Below, in pieces: positions 55,625 through 64,000 of a DNA stretch of 64,000 nucleotides (positions are counted from its first letter, which is position 1; the number at the start of each line of letters is the position of its first letter). Made by a program: the position numbers and the translations under genes. The notes beneath the pieces were generated by a model, which was not told where the DNA came from, searched no databases, and saw only the letters and a program-made list of their open reading frames with translations. Origin of the DNA: Burkholderiales bacterium (GTDB lineage: Bacteria; Pseudomonadota; Gammaproteobacteria; Burkholderiales; Burkholderiaceae); assembly GCA_026225235.1 (NCBI GenBank), contig JAMFSK010000024.1:1-64000 (forward strand), given 5' to 3'.

Positions 55625-56266
55625 TCAAGGTTGCCACTCGACAAAATTCCGATAGAGGAGCAGCCCCGCGTCGGCACTTTTCTCCGGATGGAACTGGGTC
55701 GCGAAAATGTTATCCCGCGCGAGCGCCGAGGTAAACACGCCGCCGTACGTCGTTTCGCCCGCCGTATGGGCCGCATCGGCCGGGGTGACGAAGTAGCTGT
55801 GCACGAAATAGAAGTAGCTCTGGTCGGCGATGCCGCGCCAGATCGGATGCGGCGAGGCCTGACGCACGCGGTTCCAGCCCATCTGCGGAATCTTGAAGCG
55901 CGAGCCATCGTCCTGCAGCTGACCCTCGAGCGCGAAGCGCGTCACCGTGCCATGGATCAGGCCCAACCCCGACGTGTCGCCTTCCGCACTCCAGTCGAGC
56001 AACATCTGCTCGCCCACGCAGATGCCGAGCAGCGGCTTGGTGCGCGCTGCTTCGAGCACCGCTTCGAGCAGGCCTGAGGCCTCCAGCGAGCGCATGCAGT
56101 CGGGCATCGCACCCTGCCCCGGCAGCACCACCCGGTCGGCCGCGCGGATCAGGGCCGCGTCGGTCACCACTGCTACGTCGGCCTCGGGCGCCGCCTTGCG
56201 CAGCGCCTGGGCGACCGAACGCAGGTTGCCGGAACCGTAATCGACAATCGCAATCGAGTTTTTCAT
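55625..56266 (-). CDS. hisH: Imidazole glycerol phosphate synthase, glutaminase subunit
   Basis: Class I amidotransferase (213 residues) that feeds ammonia to HisF. The nucleophile is Cys83 in [10 protein letters not shown], the oxyanion-side motif is [10 protein letters not shown], and His and Glu of the triad are in TQFHPEKS near the C-terminus. ATG overlaps the marC stop by four bases, so marC and hisH are translationally coupled. Confidence 0.95.
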   Translation of the reverse strand: MKNSIAIVDYGSGNLRSVAQALRKAAPEADVAVVTDAALIRAADRVVLPGQGAMPDCMRSLEASGLLEAVLEAARTKPLLGICVGEQMLLDWSAEGDTSGLGLIHGTVTRFALEGQLQDDGSRFKIPQMGWNRVRQASPHPIWRGIADQSYFYFVHSYFVTPADAAHTAGETTYGGVFTSALARDNIFATQFHPEKSADAGLLLYRNFVEWQP

Positions 56267-56883
56267 CTCAAGACAGGGAACAGGGATTTCAGTCCATTAA
56301 CCATAAATTCGACCGCCAGCGCTGCAAGGATCAGACCCATGATCCGCGTCGCGATATTGATGCCGGTCTGCCCGACCACATTGGCGATCGGCTCGGCGGC
56401 GCGCAGCGCAACATAACAGATCGCGCCGAGTGCAGCACCTACGGCGAGCAAAGGCAGGCGGTCATACCAGTGAGCGGCTTGGCCCGCATAGACGATCACC
56501 GTACTGATCGTGCCGGGCCCGGTCAGCAAAGGAATCGCGAGCGGCACCACGGCCACATTGTCCTTGAGCTCAGCGTCGGTCTGCTCTTGCTGGGTCGCCT
56601 GTTGCGGCGGCGTGCGCGCGCTCATCATGTTCATCGCCATCATCAGCATGATGATGCCGCCGCCCACCTGCAACGAACCGATCGAGATACCGAAGAATGC
56701 GATCGTGCGTTCGCCGATAGTCGCCGCGAAGCCGATCACGAACACCACCGCGACCGATGCGATCCGCACAGTCCGGTGGGTTTCGGCACGGGACTGCTGG
56801 GCCGTGAGGCTTAAAAAAATCGGAATCGCGCCGATCGGGTTGATCAGCGCAAGCAAAGAGATAAACGACTTGAGTAAGTCCAT
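56263..56883 (-). CDS. MarC-family integral membrane protein
   Basis: Six-helix membrane protein of 206 residues of the MarC/UPF0056 family. Features are [17 protein letters not shown] near the N-terminus, [14 protein letters not shown], and [20 protein letters not shown]. The family name comes from the mar locus, but antibiotic transport was not confirmed for MarC. Its position inside the histidine operon, coupled to hisH, is common in Burkholderiaceae. A role in amino-acid or precursor transport is speculation. Confidence 0.88.
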   Translation of the reverse strand: MDLLKSFISLLALINPIGAIPIFLSLTAQQSRAETHRTVRIASVAVVFVIGFAATIGERTIAFFGISIGSLQVGGGIIMLMMAMNMMSARTPPQQATQQEQTDAELKDNVAVVPLAIPLLTGPGTISTVIVYAGQAAHWYDRLPLLAVGAALGAICYVALRAAEPIANVVGQTGINIATRIMGLILAALAVEFMVNGLKSLFPVLR

Positions 56884-57101
56884 TGCGCGGTCGGGTCAGC
56901 GTCTCGGTGGCGTCTGGCGTATCGGTGGCGTTCAGGCGCAGTGTCGCACGCAGCGCGGTACAACTCAGTGCGCGCGGCGGCAACACGCCGCACCTGGTGC
57001 CCGGACTACGTTCGCCGACATCCATCGGCAAACGCGCTCTCGGTCCTGCCCATCGTGCTCTCAGTCATGCATGTGCGGTACGGCGATAGGCCGGACCGGA
57101 C

Positions 57102-57695
57102 TCAACCTACGAGGTTGCCCTTGGTCGACGGCACCTGCCCGGCAGCGCGCTCATCGAACTCGACCGCCATGCGCAATGCCCGGCCAAAGGCCTTGAAGGC
57201 GGTCTCGACCTGATGGTGCGCGTTGATGCCGCGCAGATTGTCGATATGCAAGGTGGCCGCTGCGTGATTGACGAAGCCGCGGAAGAACTCGATCGTCAGG
57301 TCGACGTCGAAGGTGCCGATCCGGGCGCGCGTAAAAGGAATGTGGAATTCGAGACCCGGCCGGCCCGAGAGGTCGATCACGACCCGCGTGAGCGCCTCGT
57401 CGAGCGGCACATAGGCATGCCCGTAGCGACGCACGCCCTTCTTGTCGCCGAGCGCCTGCGCGACGGCCTGACCCAGCGTGATACCAACGTCTTCGACCGT
57501 ATGGTGGTCGTCGATCTGAAGATCCCCGTGCGCTTCGACTTCGAGGTCGACCATGCCATGACGGGCGATCTGGTCGAGCATGTGATCAAGGAACGGCACG
57601 CCCGTGGCGAGCTTCTGCACGCCGGTGCCGTCGAGGTTGATCTTCACACGGATCTGCGTTTCGCTGGTATTGCGAACGACTTCCGCTGTACGCAT
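57102..57695 (-). CDS. hisB: Imidazoleglycerol-phosphate dehydratase
   Basis: Dehydrates imidazole glycerol phosphate. Monofunctional form of 197 residues with no fused HAD phosphatase, so histidinol-phosphate phosphatase must come from elsewhere. The di-manganese motifs are [20 protein letters not shown] (in part), [11 protein letters not shown] and the repeat half [15 protein letters not shown] and [14 protein letters not shown]. It lies 35 bases after the hisC stop. Confidence 0.95.
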   Translation of the reverse strand: MRTAEVVRNTSETQIRVKINLDGTGVQKLATGVPFLDHMLDQIARHGMVDLEVEAHGDLQIDDHHTVEDVGITLGQAVAQALGDKKGVRRYGHAYVPLDEALTRVVIDLSGRPGLEFHIPFTRARIGTFDVDLTIEFFRGFVNHAAATLHIDNLRGINAHHQVETAFKAFGRALRMAVEFDERAAGQVPSTKGNLVG

Positions 57696-57730
57696 GGGTC
57701 TTTCCTGACTCGGGGTGGGGGACGGCGGCC

Positions 57731-58807
57731 TCAGGCCTGGAGCGCGACGGTCAATGCAGCAAGCATCTGCGCATTCTCTTCAGGGGTACCGACCGTCAGG
57801 CGCAGGCAATTGGCGAGTTGTGGGTGCATTTTACTCACGTTTTTCACCAGCACCCGCTTGGTCAGCAGGGTTTCGAACACACCTGGCGCATCGGCGACAC
57901 GCGTGAGCACGAAATTGCCCGCTGCCGGAAACAGTTCGATACCGGGCAGCGTACGCAGCGCGACGATCAGCTTCTCGCGTTCGGCGCGCAGGACGGCTGC
58001 CTGGGCATCGAGCACCTCGAGGTGGTCGAGCAGAAACTCGACGGTGGCCTGGGTCAGCACGTTGACGTTGTACGGCGGCCGCACTTTGTCGAGCTCGGCG
58101 ATCCAGTCGGGGCTGCCCGCCAGATACCCGAGGCGGACCCCCGCGAGGCCGAGCTTCGAAACCGTGCGCATCACCACGACATTGTCGAACTCGGGCAGAC
58201 GCGACATCCAGCTGCGTTGCGCGAACGGGAAATACGCTTCGTCGATCACGATCAGCGAGTCCCGCGCGGCGGCGATCACCTGTTCCATCGCGGCTTCGTC
58301 GAACAGGTTGCCGGTCGGGTTGTTCGGGTAGGCGAGGTAGATCAGGGCGGGTTTGTGTTGCGCGATGGCAGCCAGCATCAGATCGACATCGAGCGCAAAA
58401 TCCCGCCCGAGCGGCACACCGACAAAGCCGAGTTGCGCAAAACGCGCCGACAGCTCGTACATGACGAAGCCCGGCACCGGCGCCAGCGCAACGGCGCCGG
58501 GTTTGGCCAGCGCAAGCGAGATGATCGAGATCAACTCGTCGGAGCCGTTGCCGAGCAGCACGTCAAAGCCCGCGGGCACGTCCATGCGGCTACGCAGCTT
58601 GTCGATTAGCGCGGCCGGACGCGGCGCCGGATAGCGATTGAGCGCGACGGCGGCAAGGCGCTCGCCGAGTTGCGCAGCAAGCGCGGTCGGCAGCGGATAC
58701 GGATTTTCCATCGCGTCGAGCTTGATCAGGCCGGACGCGTCGGCAACCGGGTAGCTCGTCATCGCAAGAATTTCGGGGCGGACGATCGTGTGCAGCGTGC
58801 GATTCAT
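57731..58807 (-). CDS. hisC: Histidinol-phosphate aminotransferase
   Basis: PLP-dependent class II aminotransferase (358 residues). PLP contacts are [24 protein letters not shown] and VIDEAYFPF, and the Schiff-base lysine is in [19 protein letters not shown]. Arg binding the phosphate follows the KLGLAG block. ATG 58807 ([16 protein letters not shown]) is preferred; a TTG at 58819 would add four residues. It is in the usual hisD-hisC-hisB order. Confidence 0.94.
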   Translation of the reverse strand: MNRTLHTIVRPEILAMTSYPVADASGLIKLDAMENPYPLPTALAAQLGERLAAVALNRYPAPRPAALIDKLRSRMDVPAGFDVLLGNGSDELISIISLALAKPGAVALAPVPGFVMYELSARFAQLGFVGVPLGRDFALDVDLMLAAIAQHKPALIYLAYPNNPTGNLFDEAAMEQVIAAARDSLIVIDEAYFPFAQRSWMSRLPEFDNVVVMRTVSKLGLAGVRLGYLAGSPDWIAELDKVRPPYNVNVLTQATVEFLLDHLEVLDAQAAVLRAEREKLIVALRTLPGIELFPAAGNFVLTRVADAPGVFETLLTKRVLVKNVSKMHPQLANCLRLTVGTPEENAQMLAALTVALQA

Positions 58808-58907
58808 GTTGGCGTTCAACGCTTTTTTTAATGGGCTGCAAGAGGCGGATGCCGACGAGGCGGCGGTGCGACGGGTGCGGCTCAGCCGCGACCTTGTCCG
58901 CCCTGCG

Positions 58908-60221
58908 TTATTTCATCCGAAGTTCGGCACTGCGCGCATGCGCCTGCAAACCTTCACCATAGGCGAGTTCAGCGGCGATTTCGCCGAGGGTTTGCGCGCC
59001 TTCCTGACTGATTTCGATCATGCTCGAACGCTTGATGAAATCATAGACACCGAGCGGCGACGAAAACCGTGCGGTACGCGACGTCGGCAGTACGTGATTC
59101 GGGCCCGCGCAGTAGTCGCCAAGGCTTTCGCTGCTGAAGCGGCCGAGGAAGATCGCGCCCGCGTGGCGAATCAGTTGGCCCCAGGTCTGCGCGTCGAGCG
59201 CCGAGATCTCGAGGTGTTCAGGAGCAATGTCGTTGGCGATCGCGCACGCCTCAGCCATGTCGCGAACCTTGATGAACGCGCCGCGCCCTTCCAGCGACGC
59301 GCGGATCACATCGCGCCGCGGCATGTCGGGCAGCATCGCGTCAACCGCTTGTTGCACGCGGGCGAGAAAAGCGGCGTCCGGGCACAGCAAGATCGATTGC
59401 GCGAGCTCGTCGTGCTCGGCCTGCGAGAACAGATCCATCGCGACCCATTCGGGATCGGTCGTGCCGTCGCAGATCACGAGGATTTCAGAAGGGCCGGCGA
59501 TCATGTCGATGCCCACCACGCCGAACACGCGACGCTTGGCCGCTGCCACGTACGCATTGCCGGGACCGACGATCTTGTCGACGGCCGGCACGCTCGCCGT
59601 GCCGTAGGCCAGAGCGCCGACTGCCTGGGCGCCTCCCACCGTGAAGACGCGATCAACGCCCCCGATCAGCGCAGCCGCGAGCACGAGCTCGTTCTGCACG
59701 CCGTCGGGCGTCGGCACCACCATGATGATTTCCTTGACGCCCGCGACATTGGCGGGAATCGCATTCATCAGCACGGACGAAGGATAGGCGGCCTTGCCGC
59801 CCGGCACATAGATGCCGACGCGATCGAGCGGATTGACCTTCTGCCCCAGCACCGTCCCGTCCGATTCGGTGTACTGCCAGCTATGGGTGCCGCACTCGAG
59901 CTTTTGCTTCTCGTGATAGGCGCGCACACGTGCGGCTGCGCATTCGAGCGCCGCACGACGCTTCGGCGCGAGGCCTTCGAGCGCCGCTTCGAGCCGCGCT
60001 CTTGGCATTTCGAGGGCGCTCATTGAAGCAGCATCGAGGCGGTCATAGCGCTTCGTATATTCGAGTACGGCCTCGTCGCCGCGACGCTTCACGTCGGCGA
60101 GAATCTGCGCGACCGACGTTTCGATCGCCGCGTCCTCACTGGCCTCGAACGCAAGGACAGCCCGTAAGGCTGTCTTGAAGTTGGCCTGGCTGGAATCGAG
60201 TTGGCGAATCTTGATCGACAT
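58908..60221 (-). CDS. hisD: Histidinol dehydrogenase
   Basis: Oxidises L-histidinol to histidine in two NAD-dependent steps; zinc enzyme. The 437-residue product contains [20 protein letters not shown] in part, [34 protein letters not shown] in part and [16 protein letters not shown]. The catalytic Glu/His pair is in [15 protein letters not shown]. It lies between hisG and hisC. Confidence 0.96.
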   Translation of the reverse strand: MSIKIRQLDSSQANFKTALRAVLAFEASEDAAIETSVAQILADVKRRGDEAVLEYTKRYDRLDAASMSALEMPRARLEAALEGLAPKRRAALECAAARVRAYHEKQKLECGTHSWQYTESDGTVLGQKVNPLDRVGIYVPGGKAAYPSSVLMNAIPANVAGVKEIIMVVPTPDGVQNELVLAAALIGGVDRVFTVGGAQAVGALAYGTASVPAVDKIVGPGNAYVAAAKRRVFGVVGIDMIAGPSEILVICDGTTDPEWVAMDLFSQAEHDELAQSILLCPDAAFLARVQQAVDAMLPDMPRRDVIRASLEGRGAFIKVRDMAEACAIANDIAPEHLEISALDAQTWGQLIRHAGAIFLGRFSSESLGDYCAGPNHVLPTSRTARFSSPLGVYDFIKRSSMIEISQEGAQTLGEIAAELAYGEGLQAHARSAELRMK

Positions 60222-60324
60222 CTGGTTGTCCTTTCCGATCGCCCGGCCACGCCGGCGCGTTCCTTCTGTGCCCTACTTCGATGGGTGACTTCCTCGCGAG
60301 CTCGCCGGGGTACGGCTGCCGTTG

Positions 60325-60996
60325 CTAGCTCGCCTGCGCGGCTGGCGCGACGGCGCGCTCGAACGCGTCGAGAATCGGCTTGAGCGCGTGGCGCTTGAGC
60401 TTGAGCGCCGCCTGGTTGACCACCAGTCGCGAACTGATTGCCATAATTTGCTCGACTTCAACGAGGTTGTTCGCGCGCAGCGTGCCGCCCGAACTCACCA
60501 AGTCGACAATCGCGTCGGCCAGGCCGACCAGCGGGGCCAGCTCCATCGACCCATACAGCTTGATCAGGTCGACGTGCACGCCTTTCGAGGCGAAGTGTTC
60601 GCGCGCGGTCTGTACATACTTGGTCGCCACCCGCAGGCGTGCGCCCTGGCGCACGGCGCTCGCGTAGTCGAAACCGCTCGAGACCGCCACCGACATCCGG
60701 CAGCAGGCGATATCGAGATCGAGCGGTTGGTAAAGCCCCCCACCGCCGTGCTCGAGCAGCACATCCTTGCCCGCCACGCCGAAATCGGCCGCGCCGTATT
60801 CGACATAGGTCGGCACGTCGGTCGCGCGCACGATGATCACGCGCAGATTCGGGTTCGTCGTCGGCAGAATCAGCTTGCGCGACGTCTCCGGGTCTTCGGT
60901 GACCTCGATACCCGCGGCCGCGAGCAGCGGCAGCGTCTCGTCGAAAATGCGCCCCTTCGACAGCGCGAGAGTCAGCGGCGCCTGCGCTTGTGTCAT
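60325..60996 (-). CDS. hisG: ATP phosphoribosyltransferase, short form (HisG-S)
   Basis: First step of histidine synthesis, joining ATP and PRPP. At 223 residues it lacks the C-terminal regulatory domain, so it belongs to the short form that works with HisZ; no hisZ is in the window. Features are [20 protein letters not shown] in part, [20 protein letters not shown] and the PRPP-loop [16 protein letters not shown]. The ATG overlaps the murA stop by four bases. Confidence 0.95.
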   Translation of the reverse strand: MTQAQAPLTLALSKGRIFDETLPLLAAAGIEVTEDPETSRKLILPTTNPNLRVIIVRATDVPTYVEYGAADFGVAGKDVLLEHGGGGLYQPLDLDIACCRMSVAVSSGFDYASAVRQGARLRVATKYVQTAREHFASKGVHVDLIKLYGSMELAPLVGLADAIVDLVSSGGTLRANNLVEVEQIMAISSRLVVNQAALKLKRHALKPILDAFERAVAPAAQAS

Positions 60997-62471
60997 TGCA
61001 CGAATCCCGTCGGCTTGTCGCCCGGCGTCACGTGCGGCGCCTGGATCCCACCCTTCTCCGCATGAGCGGGGTGGGCGCCATTGATGCCGTTCACACCGTT
61101 CACACCGTTGAAGCCATTAACTCCATTGGTGTGCGAGCCGTGTGATTCGTCATCCGACGAACGACCGCCCGCTCCTGCTTCGAGCGCTTCGGCTTCATCG
61201 ACGTCAACCGCTGCCCGCTGCCCATCGATGCGGCGGACATCCGCACCGACCGCCGACAGCTTCGTTTCGACCCGGTCATAACCGCGGTCGAGGTGATAGA
61301 TCCGGTCGATCAGTGTCTCGCCCGTTGCGACCAGGCCTGCGATCACGAGGCTCGCCGATGCGCGCAAGTCGGTCGCCATGACCTTCGCGCCCGACAGCCG
61401 TTCGACCCCCGCGACCAGCGCGGTATGTCCGTCGATCGTGATGTTCGCGCCGAGCCGGTTGAGCTCCTGCACGTGCATGAAACGGTTTTCGAAAATCGTC
61501 TCGACGACACGCGAGGCGCCGTCCGCGATGCTGTTGAGCGCCATGAACTGCGCCTGCATGTCCGTCGGAAACGACGGATATTCCGAAGTCCGGAAGCTCA
61601 CAGCCGTCGGCCGGCGCGTCATCTTCACGCGAATCGTGTCGTCGCCGCACAGCAGTTCGACACCGGCTTCACGCAGCTTGTCGAGTACCGCATCGAGTTG
61701 CCCCGGCTTGACGTTGCGCAGCGTCACATCACCGCCTGCCGCCGCCACCGCGCACAGGAAGGTGCCCGCTTCGATACGGTCGGGGATCACGCGATGGCTG
61801 GCGCCATGCAGGCGTTCGACGCCCTGCACGACGAGCCGGTTCGTGCCGATGCCTTCGATCTTCGCGCCCATCGAAACCAGCAGATGCGCGAGGTCGGTCA
61901 CTTCGGGTTCGCGTGCGGCGTTCTCGAGCACCGTCTCGCCCTCGGCGAGCGTCGCGGCCATCAGCAAGTTCTCGGTGCCGGTCACCGTGATCATGTCCGT
62001 CACGATCACATTGCCCTTGAGGCGCTTGACCCGCGCTTCGATAAAGCCGTGCTCGATCGAAATCTCGGCGCCCATCGCCTGCAGCCCCTTGATGTGCTGG
62101 TCGACCGGCCGTGCGCCGATCGCGCAGCCGCCGGGCAGCGACACCTTCGCATAGCCGAAGCGCGCCAGTAGCGGGCCCAGCACGAGGATCGAGGCGCGCA
62201 TCGTCTTGACGAGCTCATACGGCGCGACCGGGTTGTCGACCTGGCTGCCGTCGAGCGTCACTTCATGACCGTCCATCGTCGCGCGCACGCCCATCTGGCT
62301 GAGCAGCTTGAGGATCGTTCGCACGTCCTGCAAGTTCGGCACGTTCGACAGGGCCACCGTGTCGGCCGTTAACAAGCTTGCGCAGAGAATCGGCAGCGCC
62401 GCGTTCTTTGCACCCGAGACGGTGATCTCGCCGGAAAGTCGGCGACCGCCCTGAATCACGAGTTTGTCCAT
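60993..62471 (-). CDS. murA: UDP-N-acetylglucosamine 1-carboxyvinyltransferase with long repeat tail
   Basis: First committed step of peptidoglycan synthesis; target of fosfomycin. The fold is intact: Lys22 in [11 protein letters not shown] and the PEP-reactive Cys116 in [18 protein letters not shown], so fosfomycin sensitivity is expected. Typical MurA ends at about residue 415. Here 77 extra residues follow, with an acidic segment, then [17 protein letters not shown] (449-465) and a Pro/Gly-rich end. The tail lies outside the active site and is probably disordered. ATG 62471 starts [20 protein letters not shown]. The stop overlaps hisG. Confidence 0.93.
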   Translation of the reverse strand: MDKLVIQGGRRLSGEITVSGAKNAALPILCASLLTADTVALSNVPNLQDVRTILKLLSQMGVRATMDGHEVTLDGSQVDNPVAPYELVKTMRASILVLGPLLARFGYAKVSLPGGCAIGARPVDQHIKGLQAMGAEISIEHGFIEARVKRLKGNVIVTDMITVTGTENLLMAATLAEGETVLENAAREPEVTDLAHLLVSMGAKIEGIGTNRLVVQGVERLHGASHRVIPDRIEAGTFLCAVAAAGGDVTLRNVKPGQLDAVLDKLREAGVELLCGDDTIRVKMTRRPTAVSFRTSEYPSFPTDMQAQFMALNSIADGASRVVETIFENRFMHVQELNRLGANITIDGHTALVAGVERLSGAKVMATDLRASASLVIAGLVATGETLIDRIYHLDRGYDRVETKLSAVGADVRRIDGQRAAVDVDEAEALEAGAGGRSSDDESHGSHTNGVNGFNGVNGVNGINGAHPAHAEKGGIQAPHVTPGDKPTGFVQ

Positions 62472-62680
62472 GATTTCCTTCGTGGACGAATGGTTCTGAA
62501 AGATGCCGGCTTGTTGCGTGCCGCCGGCTCTGCCGCTTGCTTCGTTGCCTGCGTCCTGACTCATTTCTTTGCTTCGCAAAACCGTTCCCAAATTACTGCT
62601 GGTTCGACTGCCGGCACGGTCATGCCTCATCCATCGCGAGGCCCCGGGTATCGGGAAACCGCCGCCGGTCAGTATGTGCT

Positions 62681-62923
62681 TTATGAGGCCTTGCGCCACT
62701 CGTCGGGCGTGAGCGTCTTCATGCTGAGCGCGTGGATTTCTTCCTTCATGCGATCACCGAGGGCCGCGTAGACCAACTGATGTCGCTGGATCGGGCGCTT
62801 GCCGTCGAACGCATCGCTGACGATGGTCGCGTAGAAATGCTGGCCATCGCCCTCGACTGCGAGATGTTCGCAGGCGAGGCCCGAGGCGATGTATTGCTTG
62901 ATGTCTTCCGGGGTCGGCAACAT
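62681..62923 (-). CDS. BolA-family protein (IbaG/YrbA type)
   Basis: Partner of monothiol glutaredoxins in iron-sulfur trafficking and signalling. The 80-residue product has the BolA KH-like fold with the conserved [20 protein letters not shown] and [19 protein letters not shown] blocks. ATG 62923 follows an AAAGGATTC. It lies between the ABC permease gene and murA, as is common in beta- and gammaproteobacteria. Confidence 0.92.
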   Translation of the reverse strand: MLPTPEDIKQYIASGLACEHLAVEGDGQHFYATIVSDAFDGKRPIQRHQLVYAALGDRMKEEIHALSMKTLTPDEWRKAS

Positions 62924-62934
62924 GGAGAATCCTT

Positions 62935-63690
62935 TCAATAGCGCAGCTTGTAGCCGCGCTTGAGCATCGACACGGCAAACGCGGCGACGATGATCAAAAA
63001 GCCGCCGACGATCGCGAGACTCAGCCACGGGTCAACATCGGCTACACCAAAGAAGCCGTAGCGGAACCCGTCGATCATGTAGAAAAACGGGTTCAGTTGC
63101 GAGATCGCGCGCCAGGTCGGCGGCAGGGAATGGGTTGAATAGAACACGCCCGACAGAAAAGTCAGCGGCATGATCAGGAAATTCTGGAACGTCGCGAGCT
63201 GGTCGAACTTCTGCGCCCAGATCCCCGCGACCAGGCCAAGCGTGGCCAACAAGGCAGCGCCAAGCGCGCCGAACGCGATGATGAACAGCGGCGCGGCGAA
63301 CGTGATCGGCACAAACCAGATCGTCACGATAAATACGCCGAAGCCGACTGCGATGCCGCGCACGGTCGCCGCGAGCACGTAGGCCGAGAACATCTCCCAG
63401 TGCGAAAGCGGCGTGAGCAACACGAAGACGAGGTTGCCGGTGATCTTCGACTGGATCAGCGACGACGACGAATTCGCGAACGCGTTTTGCAGCACGCTCA
63501 TCATCACGAGACCCGGGATCAGGAAGCTCGTGTACATCACGCCCGGGTAGACATTCACATGCGTCTGCAAGGCATGGCCGAAGATGGCCAGATAGAGCAG
63601 CGCCGTCACGATCGGGGCGGCGACGGTCTGGAACGCGACTTTCCAGAAACGCAGGATTTCCTTGTAAAACAGCGTCTGGAAACCGCTCAT
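62935..63690 (-). CDS. ABC-2 type exporter permease (YadH-like)
   Basis: Membrane half of a two-gene exporter. The 251-residue product has six hydrophobic segments, begins MSGFQTLFYKEILRFWKVAF and has the ABC-2 signature LSGVFYSTHSLPPTWRAISQ with NPFFYMIDGFRYGFFG. Substrate unknown. Its ATG overlaps the stop of the ATPase gene by four bases (ATGA), so the two are translated together. It is followed by the BolA-type gene after 11 bases. Confidence 0.9.
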   Translation of the reverse strand: MSGFQTLFYKEILRFWKVAFQTVAAPIVTALLYLAIFGHALQTHVNVYPGVMYTSFLIPGLVMMSVLQNAFANSSSSLIQSKITGNLVFVLLTPLSHWEMFSAYVLAATVRGIAVGFGVFIVTIWFVPITFAAPLFIIAFGALGAALLATLGLVAGIWAQKFDQLATFQNFLIMPLTFLSGVFYSTHSLPPTWRAISQLNPFFYMIDGFRYGFFGVADVDPWLSLAIVGGFLIIVAAFAVSMLKRGYKLRY

Positions 63691-64000
63691 GCGAGGCCCT
63701 CCACCACGACGGGGTCATGCATGATCTGGACGAACACATCTTCGAGATCGGCCTTGCGGATCTCAATCTCTTCGAAGGTGCAGCCCGCCGCGCGACATTG
63801 CGCAAGAATCGATTCGACTTCGTCGTAGCTGTTCAGCCGCAGCAAGTGGTGCCGCGCATCGGCGGGAGGCACATCGGTCTCGAGCGCGCGCAGCTCGGGC
63901 GGCAGGACGCCGCTTGCGAAGCGCAGCGAAAGCTGCATCGCCGAGAATCGCCGCAGCAAGTCCTGGGTCGGTTCGAGCGCGACGATTTCACCGCGCCGTA
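63687..64000 (-). CDS. ABC exporter ATPase (YadG-like), 3' part only
   Basis: About the last 104 residues of an ABC ATPase, truncated by the window end. The visible part is the C-terminal regulatory region after the nucleotide domain: GEIVALEPTQDLLRRFSAMQ, HLLRLNSYDEVESILAQCRA and ADLEDVFVQIMHD, which matches the DrrA/YadG-type C-terminus. Walker and signature motifs would lie outside. It is coupled to the permease gene. Confidence 0.85.
   Translation of the reverse strand, partial: RRGEIVALEPTQDLLRRFSAMQLSLRFASGVLPPELRALETDVPPADARHHLLRLNSYDEVESILAQCRAAGCTFEEIEIRKADLEDVFVQIMHDPVVVEGLA

Noticed and set aside
57213-60026. Two long plus-strand frames opposite hisB, hisC and hisD
   Set aside because: Histidine enzymes with intact motifs occupy the other strand; the frames are shadows.

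Overview
The window is GC-rich, densely coded chromosomal DNA from a betaproteobacterium of the Burkholderiaceae (Burkholderia/Paraburkholderia/Robbsia neighbourhood). The evidence is protein-level resemblance and gene order: trpG-trpD-trpC, sspB-sspA-petCBA-Nif3-DegS-like-tatCBA-HIT-hisEIFAH-marC-hisBCDG-murA-bolA-ABC exporter, and hemA-prfA-prmC-grxD-ubiX. Small differences from typical Burkholderia proteins (an insertion in HemA, a long MurA tail) argue against assigning a species.

Layout. (1) 0-4.2 kb: the end of a tryptophan operon (trpG, trpD, trpC), a CYTH protein and uracil-DNA glycosylase. (2) 4.2-15.6 kb: housekeeping genes on both strands: azoreductase, M61 peptidase, DsbC, a UbiH-type hydroxylase, YchF, an LLM monooxygenase, EttA, a DUF748 protein and a HAD phosphatase. 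(3) 15.6-26.1 kb: Xaa-Pro aminopeptidase, hemA-prfA-prmC, grxD-ubiX, a cold-shock gene with a long leader, a short Hsp70-like protein and an MFS transporter. (4) 26.2-43.4 kb: the accessory part. It holds a DUF4397 lipoprotein, a PAS-GGDEF-EAL protein, an HDOD protein, a decayed response regulator, a TetR regulator with three operator-like palindromes, a CadD-type transporter, an Hfq paralogue, a COG2509 flavoprotein, and a complete multicomponent phenol hydroxylase operon (dmpKLMNOP type). The operon is divergent from its sigma-54 activator and has a recognisable -24/-12 promoter and two upstream activator sites. A small unrecognised gene follows. (5) 43.7-64 kb: tRNA-Thr(TGT), the sspB/sspA and cytochrome bc1 genes, a DegS-like protease, the Tat translocase, the histidine operon, murA, a BolA-family gene and an ABC-2 exporter whose ATPase gene runs off the window.

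How the genes work together. The phenol block should sense phenol (DmpR/PoxR-type V4R sensor), recruit sigma-54 RNA polymerase and hydroxylate phenol to catechol. No catechol-cleaving gene lies in the window. The histidine block encodes HisG (short form, needing HisZ from elsewhere), D, C, B, H, A, F, I and E on one strand. The bc1 genes petA-petB-petC form one operon, and TatABC nearby is the exporter that the Rieske protein normally needs.

I found no CRISPR array, insertion sequence, integrase, toxin-antitoxin pair or recognisable defence system. The less explained items are the orphan operator palindromes near tetR, the Hfq paralogue with a Gly-rich tail, the unknown 123-residue protein after the phenol operon, a 34-nt hairpin inside the trp operon and the Asn-Gly repeat tail of MurA.
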